64,000 bases of DNA from Pseudofulvibacter geojedonensis (GCF_042675745.1 NZ_JBHTJM010000009.1:124001-188000), one strand, 5' to 3'. Counted from the stretch's first letter, positions 24,742 through 33,940 are shown. Notes: generated by a model not told the origin, from the letters alone. Translations and numbers: made by a program.

Positions 24742-26094
24742 ATGCAACAATTCGAAATTACATCAGAATTCATAGCCAATGTCAAAAATTTTGTTGATGA
24801 AGGTGACAACGCGAGCATCTCTAAATTATTAGGAGAGCTTCATCACGCTGATATTGCTGAAATTTTAGACGAGTTAAATTTTGAGCAATCTATCTATATT
24901 ATTAGACTGCTTGATAGTGATATTACTTCTGAAATTATTGCCGAGTTAGATGAAGATGTTAGAGAAAAAGTTTTAAGATCACTTTCTTCTAAAGAAATTG
25001 CCGAAGAAATTGATGAGTTAGAGACCGATGATGCAGCAGATATTATTGCAGAATTACCTGAAGCGCAGAAAGAAGAGGTAATTGCACAACTAGAAGATGT
25101 TGAAAAGGCCAAAGACATTGTAGACCTATTACGTTACAACGAAGATACTGCAGGTGGTTTAATGCGTAAAGAGCTAATTGCTGTTCGAGATAGTTGGACA
25201 GTTTTGCACTGTGTAAAAGAAATGCGTAAGCAAGCAGAAGCCTTTGAAAAAGTACATACAATATATGTTGTAAACGATGATGGTATTTTAAAAGGACGAC
25301 TTTCTTTAAAAAGCCTATTAACAACGTCAACAAAAACTCCTATATCAGAAATTTTCAACCCAAAAATAACCTCTGTAAAAGTTGAAGAAGACGATGAAGA
25401 AGTGGCTAAAATTATGCAAAAATACGACCTTATTGTAGTTCCTGTTATTGATGAAATGGGACGTCTAATGGGTCAAATTACCATAGATGATGTTGTAGAT
25501 GTTATTAGAGAAGAGGCCGACAAAGACTACCAACTAGCAGCAGGTATTACACAAGATGTAGAAGCTAGTGATAGTATTTTTGAGTTAACCAAAGCACGTT
25601 TACCATGGCTCTTTTTAGGACTTATTGGTGGAGTTGGGGCTTTTCTAATTATGGAAGGTTTTAAAGATTTTTTTAAAAACTATGCTGTTTTATTCTTTTT
25701 CACTCCTTTAATTGCTGCTATGGCTGGTAATGTAGGTGTACAATCTAGTGCTATTATTGTTCAAGGTTTGGCCAATAATGATGTAAAAGGGAGTATCAAT
25801 AACAGACTTATAAAAGAAATGCTATTGGCTACATTAAACGGCATTATCTTAGCTTTATTTTTATTTGCTTTTGTTTGGGGCTACGAAGGAGACCCTTCTA
25901 AGGCATTTGCCATATCTGTCTCTCTTGTTGCTGTTATAATTGTTGCTGGATTAGTGGGGACTTTTATCCCTTTATTTTTAAACAAAAGAGGTATCGACCC
26001 TGCAATAGCAACTGGTCCTTTTATTACAACAAGTAATGATATTTTTGGAATCTTAATTTATTTCTGGATAGCTAAAATGATTTTAGGTATATAA
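24742..26094 (+). CDS. mgtE: Magnesium transporter MgtE
   Basis: A 450-aa Mg2+ channel of the inner membrane. Domain order: N-terminal acidic superhelical domain (about 1-130, rich in Asp/Glu such as LDEDVREKVLRSLSSKEIAEEIDELETDDAADIIAEL), two CBS domains (about 131-260, ending TIDDVVDVIREEADKDYQLAAG), then about five transmembrane helices (280-450). The pore signature is present in FTPLIAAMAGNVGVQSSAI and the C-terminal GPFITTSNDIFGILIYFWIAK. In the family the cytosolic domains bind Mg2+ and close the channel when it is plentiful. It follows rsmA by 39 nt. Confidence 0.97.
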   Translation: MQQFEITSEFIANVKNFVDEGDNASISKLLGELHHADIAEILDELNFEQSIYIIRLLDSDITSEIIAELDEDVREKVLRSLSSKEIAEEIDELETDDAADIIAELPEAQKEEVIAQLEDVEKAKDIVDLLRYNEDTAGGLMRKELIAVRDSWTVLHCVKEMRKQAEAFEKVHTIYVVNDDGILKGRLSLKSLLTTSTKTPISEIFNPKITSVKVEEDDEEVAKIMQKYDLIVVPVIDEMGRLMGQITIDDVVDVIREEADKDYQLAAGITQDVEASDSIFELTKARLPWLFLGLIGGVGAFLIMEGFKDFFKNYAVLFFFTPLIAAMAGNVGVQSSAIIVQGLANNDVKGSINNRLIKEMLLATLNGIILALFLFAFVWGYEGDPSKAFAISVSLVAVIIVAGLVGTFIPLFLNKRGIDPAIATGPFITTSNDIFGILIYFWIAKMILGI

Positions 26095-26098
26095 AAGT

Positions 26099-26135
26099 AA
26101 AACCGTCTTATTCGGGTAAAATAAAACGGTTTTTA
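26099..26135 (+). terminator. Terminator of mgtE
   Basis: The stem AAAACCGT (26099-26106) / ACGGTTTT (26126-26133) closes over a 19-nt loop and continues into a T-run, 5 nt after the mgtE stop. Confidence 0.8.
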
Positions 26136-26181
26136 TAAATGGGTAATTTGGGTTGCAAATTCAAATGTTGTTAGTAAATAG

Positions 26182-26219
26182 AAAAGAGGTCAATTAATAA
26201 AATACAACCAACCTCTTTT
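26182..26219 (+). other. Hairpin in the leader region of the ECF sigma gene
   Basis: The arms AAAAGAGGT (26182-26190) and ACCTCTTTT (26211-26219) form a 9-bp stem with a 20-nt A-rich loop. It lies in the 298-bp gap between mgtE and the sigma gene; apart from this and the mgtE terminator I see nothing else there. It could be a second terminator or a leader structure. Confidence 0.45.
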
Positions 26220-26392
26220 AACCTAAAACCAACTTAAAACTTAATTTTTATTCAAACAAAAAACTATAATTGCTTGTATACATATATAACGAGCAAAGAA
26301 GAAAAAACCCTACCCCTTTTTTTATTTTTTTTGAAATCAATAAAATATCATTAGCTTTAGGCTCTTTTGCTAATTTTAGCAAACCAGCCCAT

Positions 26393-26926
26393 ATGTCAGA
26401 TACAAATCAACCAGACAATAATATATGTCAAGAAAGAAACTTTCAGCAGTTCTTTAATAAGAACGCTACTCTTTTACGCAATTATTTATATTATAAATTT
26501 GGAGATTTAAATGAAGTTGATGACCTTGTACAAGATGCTTTTATAAAAGTTTGGGATAATTGCAGTAAAGTAACTAAAGACTCTGCTAAGAGTTATTTAT
26601 TTAGAATAGCTATCAACATGAGTACTAGTGTACTCAGACATAAAACTGTAAAATTAAAACATCAAAAAGAAGTTATAAGTATTCAAAAAGATCAAACAAA
26701 TGAATCTCCAGAATACTTGTTACAACAAAAAGAGTTTCAAGAAAAATTAGAAAAAGCCATCGCCTCTTTACCAGACAGACAACGAGAGGTATATTTATTA
26801 AACAGAATAGAACAAAAAACCTATAAAGAAATTGCAGAACTTTCGGGAGTTTCTGTAAAAGCAATTGAGAAGCTTATTTCTAAAGCTTTAGTGAAACTAA
26901 GAAAAGAAATTGAAAACATTCGATAA
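26393..26926 (+). CDS. RNA polymerase sigma factor, ECF family
   Basis: A 177-aa ECF sigma factor starting at the Met at 26393 (the open frame continues upstream but without family similarity). Region 2 is YLYYKFGDLNEVDDLVQDAFIKVWDN (core binding and -10 recognition) and region 4 is LPDRQREVYLLNRIEQKTYKEIAELSGVSVKAIEKLISKALVKLR (helix-turn-helix). It is followed by a FecR anti-sigma factor and a TonB-dependent receptor with an N-terminal STN-like domain, the classic cell-surface signalling arrangement. The receptor and its ligand likely control this sigma factor, which should activate the downstream genes. Confidence 0.93.
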   Translation: MSDTNQPDNNICQERNFQQFFNKNATLLRNYLYYKFGDLNEVDDLVQDAFIKVWDNCSKVTKDSAKSYLFRIAINMSTSVLRHKTVKLKHQKEVISIQKDQTNESPEYLLQQKEFQEKLEKAIASLPDRQREVYLLNRIEQKTYKEIAELSGVSVKAIEKLISKALVKLRKEIENIR

Positions 26927-26982
26927 AGGGGTAGGGTATTTAAAAATTAAAGCGTTTTAATAACGTAAGAAACAATAAAGTA

Positions 26983-27891
26983 ATGCAACAGCAAGACGAC
27001 ATATTCTTAGCAAAGTGGCTTAACAATGAGCTATCTGCAGCAGAATTAGAAGCTTTTAAAGCTTCTGAGCATTATGACATGTATGTTAAAATTGCTGAAG
27101 GTTCTAAACAATTTCAAGCACCCGAATACAATTTAGACTCCTCTTTTTCTCAACTAAAACACAAGAGAGCTAACAGAAGCCCTCAAGTCAAAACTTTTAA
27201 ATGGTTACGTTATGTAGCTAGTGTAGCTGCCATTTTTATAATTGGTTTAGTTGGTTACAATTTCTTTTTTGCCCCAACAAACTACGAAACTGGATATGGA
27301 GAACAACTAGCTATTAATTTACCAGATGGTTCAAAAGTTATTCTTAATGCTAAATCTACTTTAAGCTTTCATAAATCTAATTGGGATACCAATAGAAATT
27401 TAACTTTAGATGGAGAAGCTTTTTTTGATGTAGCCAAAGGAAAAACATTTACTGTTAACACCCATTTAGGAAATGTTAGTGTACTAGGAACCGAATTCAA
27501 TGTAAAGTCTGATAACGATTTATTTGAAGTAATTTGTTACGAAGGAAAAGTACAAGTAGAAGATATTACCAATAACCAAAATACAATATTAACGCCTCAC
27601 AATGGCTATAGACATATTGAAAACCACGAAGCATTAACTCTTACAGATGATGCTAACACGGCTACTTGGACTAAAAATGAAACCAGCTTTAAAAGTCTAC
27701 CTATTAAATATGTATTTGCTGCTTTAGAAAGACAATTTGAAATTAAAATAATTTACAATCATTTCAACTCAGCAGTTTTATATACTGGTTCTTTTCCTAA
27801 TAATAATCAAGCAATTGCACTAGAAACTGTTTTAAAGTCTGTAAATTTGAATTATTCTATACAAGGTAATAGAGTAATAATAGAAGAATAA
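26983..27891 (+). CDS. FecR family anti-sigma factor
   Basis: A 302-aa single-pass inner-membrane protein. Residues 1-70 are cytoplasmic and would bind the ECF sigma factor; a transmembrane helix lies at about 75-95 (VASVAAIFIIGLVGYNFFF). The periplasmic FecR domain follows (GYGEQLAINLPDGSKVILNAKSTLSF, LDGEAFFDVAKGKTFTVNT, VLGTEFNVKS), then a C-terminal DUF4974 domain from about 230 (FKSLPIKYVFAALERQFEIKI). It passes the receptor signal across the inner membrane. It sits 56 nt after the sigma gene and 11 nt before the receptor gene. Confidence 0.95.
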   Translation: MQQQDDIFLAKWLNNELSAAELEAFKASEHYDMYVKIAEGSKQFQAPEYNLDSSFSQLKHKRANRSPQVKTFKWLRYVASVAAIFIIGLVGYNFFFAPTNYETGYGEQLAINLPDGSKVILNAKSTLSFHKSNWDTNRNLTLDGEAFFDVAKGKTFTVNTHLGNVSVLGTEFNVKSDNDLFEVICYEGKVQVEDITNNQNTILTPHNGYRHIENHEALTLTDDANTATWTKNETSFKSLPIKYVFAALERQFEIKIIYNHFNSAVLYTGSFPNNNQAIALETVLKSVNLNYSIQGNRVIIEE

Positions 27892-27902
27892 ACAGTCTCT
27901 TT

Positions 27903-30443
27903 ATGAAGCAACTCCTTTTTTGGTTTTTCGCTTTACTATTTTTCAACAATTGTTATACTCAAGAACAAACTGTTTTTGAAGAAGAAGACCTGTCTGTTGT
28001 TTTACCAGCTATAGAGTCTTTTTACAATGCTCGTTTTTCTTATCAAGACAAAATAATTCAAGACAAAAAAGCATCTATTTTATTAGACAAAATTATTCCG
28101 CTTGAATCATTACTTCAAACATTGTCTGCGCAAACATCCCTAAAATTTGAATTATTAAAAGACAATTATATTGTTATTTCTGATTTTAAAAAACAGGACA
28201 ATATTAGTATTTGCGGACAACTATTAAGCAATAATGAAAAAATTGGGAATGCTACTCTAAAAATTGGAAAATCATACTATAGTAGCGACGAAAATGGCAA
28301 TTTTAAAATCGATAATATCCCATTTAATGAAACCATAATCATTACATCTTTTGGAGTTAAAAAAACAAAAATTAAGGCTTCTAGCCATATTTACCCTAAC
28401 TGCAACACTATTAATTTAACAGAAAAAAAAGAATTATTAGATCAAGTTGTTATAGCAGACTACTTAACTAGCGGTATTTCTAAAAACGTAAAGCAAACTA
28501 CCATTCACAGAGATAAATTAAAAATATTACCCGGATTAATAGAGCCAGATGTTTTAGAAAGTATTCACTTAATGCCAGGCGTTACAAACTTAAATGAAAC
28601 TGCTAATAGTATACATGTTAGAGGTGGAAATGCAGATCAGAATTTAGTTTTATGGAATAACATTAAAACTTATAATAATGCTCACTTATTTGGAATGATT
28701 TCGGCTTTTAACCCATATATAATAGATAAAGTAAACTTTATAAATAAAGGTACAGACGTTAAATATGGAGAACGCATATCTAGTGTTATAGAAATGAAAA
28801 GTAACTACATTCCTGCAAAAAAGCTAAGTGGTGGTGCAGGTTTTAATATGCTGCATGCAGACGCTTATGTAGATGTTCCTGTAGTTAAAAATAAATTATC
28901 ATTTCAGGTTTCTGGAAGAAGGTCTTACTCTAACTTACTAGAAACTTTTACTTATAAAAAACTAGCAGAAAGGGTTTTTCAAAACACCAAAATAGTTGAT
29001 AATACTTTAGATTTTAGTGAATCTAAAAACATTTTCTGGTTTCAAGATTACACCTTTAATATGGCTTGGAAGCCCTCCAAGAAAGACCTGATAAAAATAA
29101 ATGCCTTACACAACAAAAATCATTTAAACTTTTCTGCATTTAATAAAAATAAGACTAATTTATATATCGATGAATTAGACACTCAAAACAACGGTTACAA
29201 CATTGAATGGGAAAAAGAATGGTTACCAAACTTAAGTCACCAGATAGATGCTTATGTTTCAAATTATAATTTAGATTATTCTTTTTCTGACACTTCTAGC
29301 AACGGAGTTATCAAAAAAACAAAAAATAACACCATAAAAGATTTTGGAATTAATTACAATATAAAATATGAAATAAACAGAGAAAAAGAACTGAACCTAG
29401 GTTATCAATTTACTAACAAAAAGGTAAACTACCTTTTTACAGACACAGACCTTGGCTTTACCAGCTTTATTGATGGAGCCAAAAACCAAACTAAGGCCAA
29501 TAGCTTTTATTTAGGCTACCAAATAAGCAAACCCAAAAATCATTTGTTCTCTGTAGGTTTAAGGGCTAATAAATATAGCATATCTGATGAACTTTTAGTT
29601 GAGCCTAGAGCCATTTTTCAAAAGTTCGTTACCAACGAATTTAGCATCAATGCCTCTTTAGAATACAAGAGTCAGTTTATAAATCAAATTCAAGAATCGG
29701 TTATAAGTAATCTTTCCTTAGAAAATCACATCTGGGCCTTATCTAATTCAGACAGATTATCTATTTTAAATAGCTACCAATATACTATTGGTGCTAATTA
29801 TTCTAAAAACAAATGGGTTTTAGACCTAGAGGCTTATTTTAAAAAAACCAAAGGCTTAAACACTTTAAATCTAGATTTAAACAACCCCATTCTTATCGAT
29901 TATAAAGAAGGTAGCTCTAGCATACAAGGAATCGACTTTTTTGTTAAAAAGCAACTTAAAAAATATAACACTTGGTTGTCGTATTCTTTTAATAGCGCCA
30001 AATACACCTTCCCAGATTTAAACAATGGTAAACCTTTTCCTAGTAATGTGAATATAGACCATACCATTAAATGGTCTCATTTTTACAAGTGGAAAAATTT
30101 TGAAGTATCGCTAGGTTGGTTATGGCACAATGGTAAACCTTTTACTCATATTCGCTCTAGTACAGATAACAATGGAAATACTTCGTACAGTTTTAATAAC
30201 TTAAATGACGAAAACCTACCTATTTATCATAGACTAGATTTATCTGCAGTATATGATTTTAAGCCCCATCAAAACAAAAAAATAAAATATCGATTAGGAC
30301 TTTCTGTACTAAATCTATACAACAGAAAGAACATCATTAACAAGGATATTAGTTACAACACCAGTAACAATAATGAAATTAATATCACAGATATTACAGC
30401 AACTAGTATTACACCTAACTTAATGTTCAGAATATTTTGGTAG
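27903..30443 (+). CDS. TonB-dependent receptor with N-terminal STN-like signalling domain
   Basis: An 846-aa outer-membrane receptor. A signal peptide (about 1-19) is followed by an STN/secretin-like domain at about 28-92, a carboxypeptidase-regulatory-like domain near 95-175, a plug (TTIHRDKLKILPGLIEPDVLESIHLMPGV..., VRGGNADQNLVLWNNI) and a barrel ending in LMFRIFW. The STN domain is the part that contacts FecR in signalling receptors. There is no SusD partner, so glycan uptake of the Sus type is unlikely; the ligand may be a siderophore or other small molecule (inference). It is encoded 11 nt after the anti-sigma gene. Confidence 0.92.
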   Translation: MKQLLFWFFALLFFNNCYTQEQTVFEEEDLSVVLPAIESFYNARFSYQDKIIQDKKASILLDKIIPLESLLQTLSAQTSLKFELLKDNYIVISDFKKQDNISICGQLLSNNEKIGNATLKIGKSYYSSDENGNFKIDNIPFNETIIITSFGVKKTKIKASSHIYPNCNTINLTEKKELLDQVVIADYLTSGISKNVKQTTIHRDKLKILPGLIEPDVLESIHLMPGVTNLNETANSIHVRGGNADQNLVLWNNIKTYNNAHLFGMISAFNPYIIDKVNFINKGTDVKYGERISSVIEMKSNYIPAKKLSGGAGFNMLHADAYVDVPVVKNKLSFQVSGRRSYSNLLETFTYKKLAERVFQNTKIVDNTLDFSESKNIFWFQDYTFNMAWKPSKKDLIKINALHNKNHLNFSAFNKNKTNLYIDELDTQNNGYNIEWEKEWLPNLSHQIDAYVSNYNLDYSFSDTSSNGVIKKTKNNTIKDFGINYNIKYEINREKELNLGYQFTNKKVNYLFTDTDLGFTSFIDGAKNQTKANSFYLGYQISKPKNHLFSVGLRANKYSISDELLVEPRAIFQKFVTNEFSINASLEYKSQFINQIQESVISNLSLENHIWALSNSDRLSILNSYQYTIGANYSKNKWVLDLEAYFKKTKGLNTLNLDLNNPILIDYKEGSSSIQGIDFFVKKQLKKYNTWLSYSFNSAKYTFPDLNNGKPFPSNVNIDHTIKWSHFYKWKNFEVSLGWLWHNGKPFTHIRSSTDNNGNTSYSFNNLNDENLPIYHRLDLSAVYDFKPHQNKKIKYRLGLSVLNLYNRKNIINKDISYNTSNNNEINITDITATSITPNLMFRIFW

Positions 30444-30471
30444 CTTTGTTAGTCATTAATTCTATCATATT

Positions 30472-31416
30472 TTGAAAATATTACATCTTGACAAAAACCA
30501 CGATTTACTTATTGAACAGTTAAATGCTTTAGGTTTTGAAAATATTGAAGATTATTCCTCAAATAAAAAAACCATAGAGAACATAATTGCCAATTATAAT
30601 GGTATTGTAATTAGAAGTAGATTTGCTATTGACAAAGATTTTTTAGATAAAGCTGTTAACTTACAATTTATTGCTCGGGTTGGTGCCGGACTTGAAAGTA
30701 TTGATTGCGATTATGCCTTAGAAAAAGGAATATCCTTATTTTCTGCACCAGAAGGAAACAGAAATGCTGTTGGAGAACATGCTCTAGGTATGCTTTTAAG
30801 CTTATTTAATAAACTTAATGTTGCCCATAAAACTATTCAAGAAGGACAATGGTTACGAGAAGAACATAGAGGAACAGAATTAGAAGGAAAAACAGTGGGG
30901 ATTATTGGTTATGGAAATATGGGAAAAGCTTTTGCTAAAAAACTCAAAGGTTTTGATTGCAATGTCTTGTGCTACGATATAAAAGAGAATGTTGCTGATG
31001 ATAATGCTACTCAAGTTTCTCTACAAGAATTTCAAGAAAAAGCAGATGTTGTAAGTCTACACACACCTTGGACTCCAGAAACCAATAAAATGGTTAACAG
31101 TCATTTTATTAACGATTTTAAAAAACCTTTTTGGTTAATCAATACTGCCAGAGGAAAAAGTGTGATTACTAAAGATCTAGTTAACGCTCTACAATCAGGC
31201 AAAATACTTGGAGCTGGATTAGATGTTTTGGAATACGAAAAATTATCATTTGAAAGTTTGTTTACTAACGAAATTCCAAAAGAATTTGAATATCTTTTAA
31301 ATGCCAACAACGTGCTATTATCACCTCATGTTGCAGGTTGGACAAAAGAAAGTAAAGAAAAACTAGCACAAACTATAGTCGATAAAATAAAAGCTAAATT
31401 TATATCTCATGAGTAA
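30472..31416 (+). CDS. D-2-hydroxyacid dehydrogenase (NAD-binding)
   Basis: A 314-aa cytoplasmic oxidoreductase of the D-isomer-specific 2-hydroxyacid dehydrogenase family, related to SerA-type phosphoglycerate dehydrogenases but without an ACT domain. The Rossmann motif is GIIGYGNMGKAFAKKLKGF, followed by the acidic residue in CYDIK. The active site residues are in ARVGAGLESIDCDYA (Arg), DVLEYE region (Glu) and LLSPHVAGWT (His). The start codon is TTG at 30472; no in-frame ATG occurs between the preceding stop and the conserved N-terminus. It follows the receptor gene by 28 nt and overlaps the VOC gene by 8 nt. Substrate not predictable. Confidence 0.9.
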   Translation: MKILHLDKNHDLLIEQLNALGFENIEDYSSNKKTIENIIANYNGIVIRSRFAIDKDFLDKAVNLQFIARVGAGLESIDCDYALEKGISLFSAPEGNRNAVGEHALGMLLSLFNKLNVAHKTIQEGQWLREEHRGTELEGKTVGIIGYGNMGKAFAKKLKGFDCNVLCYDIKENVADDNATQVSLQEFQEKADVVSLHTPWTPETNKMVNSHFINDFKKPFWLINTARGKSVITKDLVNALQSGKILGAGLDVLEYEKLSFESLFTNEIPKEFEYLLNANNVLLSPHVAGWTKESKEKLAQTIVDKIKAKFISHE

Positions 31417-31807
31417 AAAAGATATTAAAAGAGTAACAGGTATCGGAGGTATTTTTTTCAAGTCTGAAGATCCTACTGCTGCAAAAAACTGGTATAAAAA
31501 CCATTTGGGATTAAATACAGATGACTATGGTTGTACTTTTTGGTGGAAAGATAAAGAAGGTAAAGATGCATCTACACAATGGAGCCCTTTTAAAAAAGAC
31601 ACCAAGTATTTTGAACCTAGTAAAAAAGAATTTATGATGAACTTTAGGGTTCATAACTTAGTAGAGCTATTGGAAGCTTTAAAAGAAGAAGGCGTAACTA
31701 TTGTTGGAGAAATAGAAGAATACGACTATGGTAAATTCGGATGGATTTTAGATCCCGACGGAAATAAAATAGAATTATGGGAACCTATAGATAGTGCTTT
31801 TCAATAA
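31409..31807 (+). CDS. VOC family protein (glyoxalase/dioxygenase superfamily)
   Basis: A 132-aa single-domain vicinal oxygen chelate protein with two beta-alpha-beta-beta-beta modules: GIGGIFFKSEDPTAAKNWYKNHLGLNTD at the start and FGWILDPDGNKIELWEP at the end, the latter with the usual metal-ligand Glu. Substrate unknown; such proteins are glyoxalases, dioxygenases or antibiotic-binding proteins. It overlaps the dehydrogenase gene by 8 nt, so they are co-translated. Confidence 0.9.
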   Translation: MSKKDIKRVTGIGGIFFKSEDPTAAKNWYKNHLGLNTDDYGCTFWWKDKEGKDASTQWSPFKKDTKYFEPSKKEFMMNFRVHNLVELLEALKEEGVTIVGEIEEYDYGKFGWILDPDGNKIELWEPIDSAFQ

Positions 31808-31864
31808 TTTCTTTAAACCAGAAAAAAATAGTATTTTCAGCCTTCAAACTAATTAATCATAATA

Positions 31865-32179
31865 ATGAGCGACGAAAAAACAAATTTCGAAGAAGAAGTA
31901 AAAGAAACAGTAAACGATATGGCTAAAGGTGCTAACGAAGCTTTGAATCAAGAAAATAAAAAAGTTCTTGCTGGAGTTTTAGGAATTCTATTTGGAGGTT
32001 TTGGTATTCATAAATTCGTTTTAGGTTACACCAAAGAAGGTATAATTTCTATAGTTGCCACTATCGTCACTTGCGGAATGTTCTCTTTAGTTGGCTTTAT
32101 TGAAGGAATTATCTATTTAACAAAGTCCGACGAGGAATTCATTCAAACATACCAAGTTGGTAAAAAACCTTGGTTTTAA
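31865..32179 (+). CDS. TM2 domain-containing protein
   Basis: A 104-aa small membrane protein. A charged N-terminus of about 35 residues is followed by KVLAGVLGILFGGFGIHKFVLGYTKEGIISIVATIVTCGMFSLVGFIEGIIYLTKSDEEF, the two-helix TM2 domain with its G-x-HKF-x-LG-Y turn. The function of bacterial TM2 proteins is unknown. It lies 57 nt after the VOC gene and ends at a strong terminator; it is next to other small membrane proteins on the opposite strand. Confidence 0.92.
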   Translation: MSDEKTNFEEEVKETVNDMAKGANEALNQENKKVLAGVLGILFGGFGIHKFVLGYTKEGIISIVATIVTCGMFSLVGFIEGIIYLTKSDEEFIQTYQVGKKPWF

Positions 32180-32198
32180 CATAAAAACCAAGCTAATA

Positions 32199-32228
32199 AA
32201 AAAAGGAGCTGTTATAGCTCCTTTTTTT
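32199..32228. terminator. Terminator after the TM2 gene, bidirectional
   Basis: The stem AAAAGGAGCT / AGCTCCTTTT with a 5-nt loop GTTAT is flanked by A- and T-runs, between the convergent TM2 and DUF5684 genes. Confidence 0.9.
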
Positions 32229-32248
32229 ATTAAGATAATTAACGAGTA

Positions 32249-32665
32249 TTACTCTTGAATAGCTCCAATCTCGTTTATTTCATCTGTTTTATTATCTAAA
32301 TACTTTGCATCTCCAAAACCAAGAATTGGATAAAAAACAAAACCTAAAAGTCCTAATCCAACACCAAATCCTTCAGATTTTCCAAAGTTTTTAGCAACTC
32401 CTACACCAACCATAATATTAACTGTTACTGAAATTAAAACCCCTATTAAAGGTATTATACTTAAAAAATAAAGTAGTAGCCACCATGTTGGTTTTTTTGC
32501 AATTTCTAAAAGAACAATAATATTATATATCGGTATAATTGCAACCCATCCAGGTTTTTGAGCCTTTTCAAATACTTTCCACATCCCTATTATATAAATT
32601 AGAGCTAGGGACAAAACCATTATTACAATTAACATTTGAAAAACACCTATTGAGGATAAGAACAT
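32249..32665 (-). CDS. DUF5684 family membrane protein
   Basis: A 138-aa inner-membrane protein with about four hydrophobic segments. WKVFEKAQKPGWVAIIPIYNIIVLLEIAKKPTWWLLLYFLSIIP is the typical DUF5684 core, found alone or at the N-terminus of signal-peptidase-like proteins. No catalytic residues are apparent. It is encoded 97 nt beyond the zinc-ribbon gene on the same strand and may belong to the same membrane module. Confidence 0.85.
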   Translation of the reverse strand: MFLSSIGVFQMLIVIMVLSLALIYIIGMWKVFEKAQKPGWVAIIPIYNIIVLLEIAKKPTWWLLLYFLSIIPLIGVLISVTVNIMVGVGVAKNFGKSEGFGVGLGLLGFVFYPILGFGDAKYLDNKTDEINEIGAIQE

Positions 32666-32761
32666 AATAATAAATTTAAATAGTTAGTTATAGCTAAAAT
32701 ATATTTTTAACTTTTATAAACTATGAAATTACCTTTATAGTTTTCAACAAAAAACTAATTG

Positions 32762-33865
32762 TTATTGATTCCCAAAAAATACCAATAAAGCAATTACTGC
32801 AAGTACAAACAAGATTAAAAAGAAAATCTTCCAGAAAGAGTAGGGTCTTTTACCTGATACTACCCCTGTTTGCCCGTTTACATAGAATTGATATTTTTTA
32901 TTGTTGTAAACATAAGACGATATATACACCGGCAATAGGATATGCTTAAAAGTTTCCTCAGACAATTTCATATCTAAACTACTAACTCTTTGGGTATCTC
33001 CTCCTATATCTTGGCAAGCCCAACCCGTAGCAATTTTCTCTGCTTCCTGTTTAGATTTTAAATGTCCGTCTTTTAAAGGCAAGGTATACTTTTCGGTTAC
33101 AAATCCTGCTAAGTATTTAGAATTAAATGTTTCTAATGCATCTAAATTCCAATTAGCTACTTTGTTAGGTATTGAATTACTTCGCTGTTTAGAAGCACTA
33201 ATTAAAGTATCATCTACAAATCCGCTTACAGATCCTGCAGCAGGTGTCCATCTAGTTTTTCTAACCTGTCTAGTTCTAGTAACATTTTTACCATTAACGG
33301 TTGTATTATAGGTTTCGGTAACGTAATAATAATCTCCACGTTGGCCAGTATAATCTGCATACAACTGAGCGTCAAAAGTCCAATAAGGAACATATAAGCC
33401 TTTAGTTTTTTGAGGATCTAAAGCTGCTCTTTGTAGTTTGTTAGGAGCAAACCACAATCCTTTAACCCAATTCCTAAAAACTTCATGAGATTTTTTATGA
33501 TCTAATTGAAAAGGCAATACTGCTCCTGGTAAAATCCAATCTTCATGATACGTATCTTCTACCACCAGTGGTTGGCTGCAATATACACAATGAAGCGACT
33601 TGTAATTCTCTTCTATATGCTGATTTGCGCCACAGGTTTTACAGTGCAGCATACTGATTTTCTCAGTATGCGATTGCGCTCCCATTTGTTCTAGGTATGG
33701 GAATAATTCTAACTCTTCGAACTCTGAAACAGCTTCTTCTATTGCTTCTTCATGCCCACAATAGTCACATTTTACTTCAGAAGACCCAGGCTTGTATAAT
33801 AATTCTGCCCCACAATTCACACAAGATTTTTTATGTTCGGAGCGTTTTGGTGTTTCTTGATTCAT
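32762..33865 (-). CDS. Double zinc-ribbon membrane protein (TFIIB-type, YdjG-like)
   Basis: A 367-aa protein. Two zinc ribbons lie in the first 90 residues: CVNCGAELLYKPGSSEVKCDYCGHE and CKTCGANQHIEENYKSLHCVYCSQP. A central domain includes GLYVPYWTFDAQLYADYTGQRGDYYYVTETY, and a single transmembrane helix is at the C-terminus (FWKIFFLILFVLAVIALLVFF). Such proteins are sometimes misnamed primosomal protein N' or helicase because of the zinc ribbon; no helicase motif is present. It is next to an SPFH protein gene, like Bacillus ydjG and ydjI. A hairpin at 33867-33926 ends one base before the start codon. Confidence 0.82.
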   Translation of the reverse strand: MNQETPKRSEHKKSCVNCGAELLYKPGSSEVKCDYCGHEEAIEEAVSEFEELELFPYLEQMGAQSHTEKISMLHCKTCGANQHIEENYKSLHCVYCSQPLVVEDTYHEDWILPGAVLPFQLDHKKSHEVFRNWVKGLWFAPNKLQRAALDPQKTKGLYVPYWTFDAQLYADYTGQRGDYYYVTETYNTTVNGKNVTRTRQVRKTRWTPAAGSVSGFVDDTLISASKQRSNSIPNKVANWNLDALETFNSKYLAGFVTEKYTLPLKDGHLKSKQEAEKIATGWACQDIGGDTQRVSSLDMKLSEETFKHILLPVYISSYVYNNKKYQFYVNGQTGVVSGKRPYSFWKIFFLILFVLAVIALLVFFGNQ

Positions 33866-33866
33866 T

Positions 33867-33926
33867 TATAATAGCAATTCACTCTCCCCCAGCTTTACAA
33901 AAAGAAAACTGGGTTGAGCTATTATA
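33867..33926 (-). other. Intercistronic hairpin between the SPFH and zinc-ribbon genes
   Basis: TATAATAGC (33867-33875) pairs with GCTATTATA (33918-33926), and inside it CCCAG pairs with CTGGG. The structure abuts the start codon of the zinc-ribbon gene (33865), so it could affect its translation or act as an mRNA processing site. Confidence 0.5.
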
Positions 33927-33940
33927 GATATTTCTATTTA

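Noticed and set aside
32762..33865. Primosomal protein N' / helicase
   Set aside because: Only zinc ribbons are shared; no Walker motifs exist and a C-terminal membrane helix is present.
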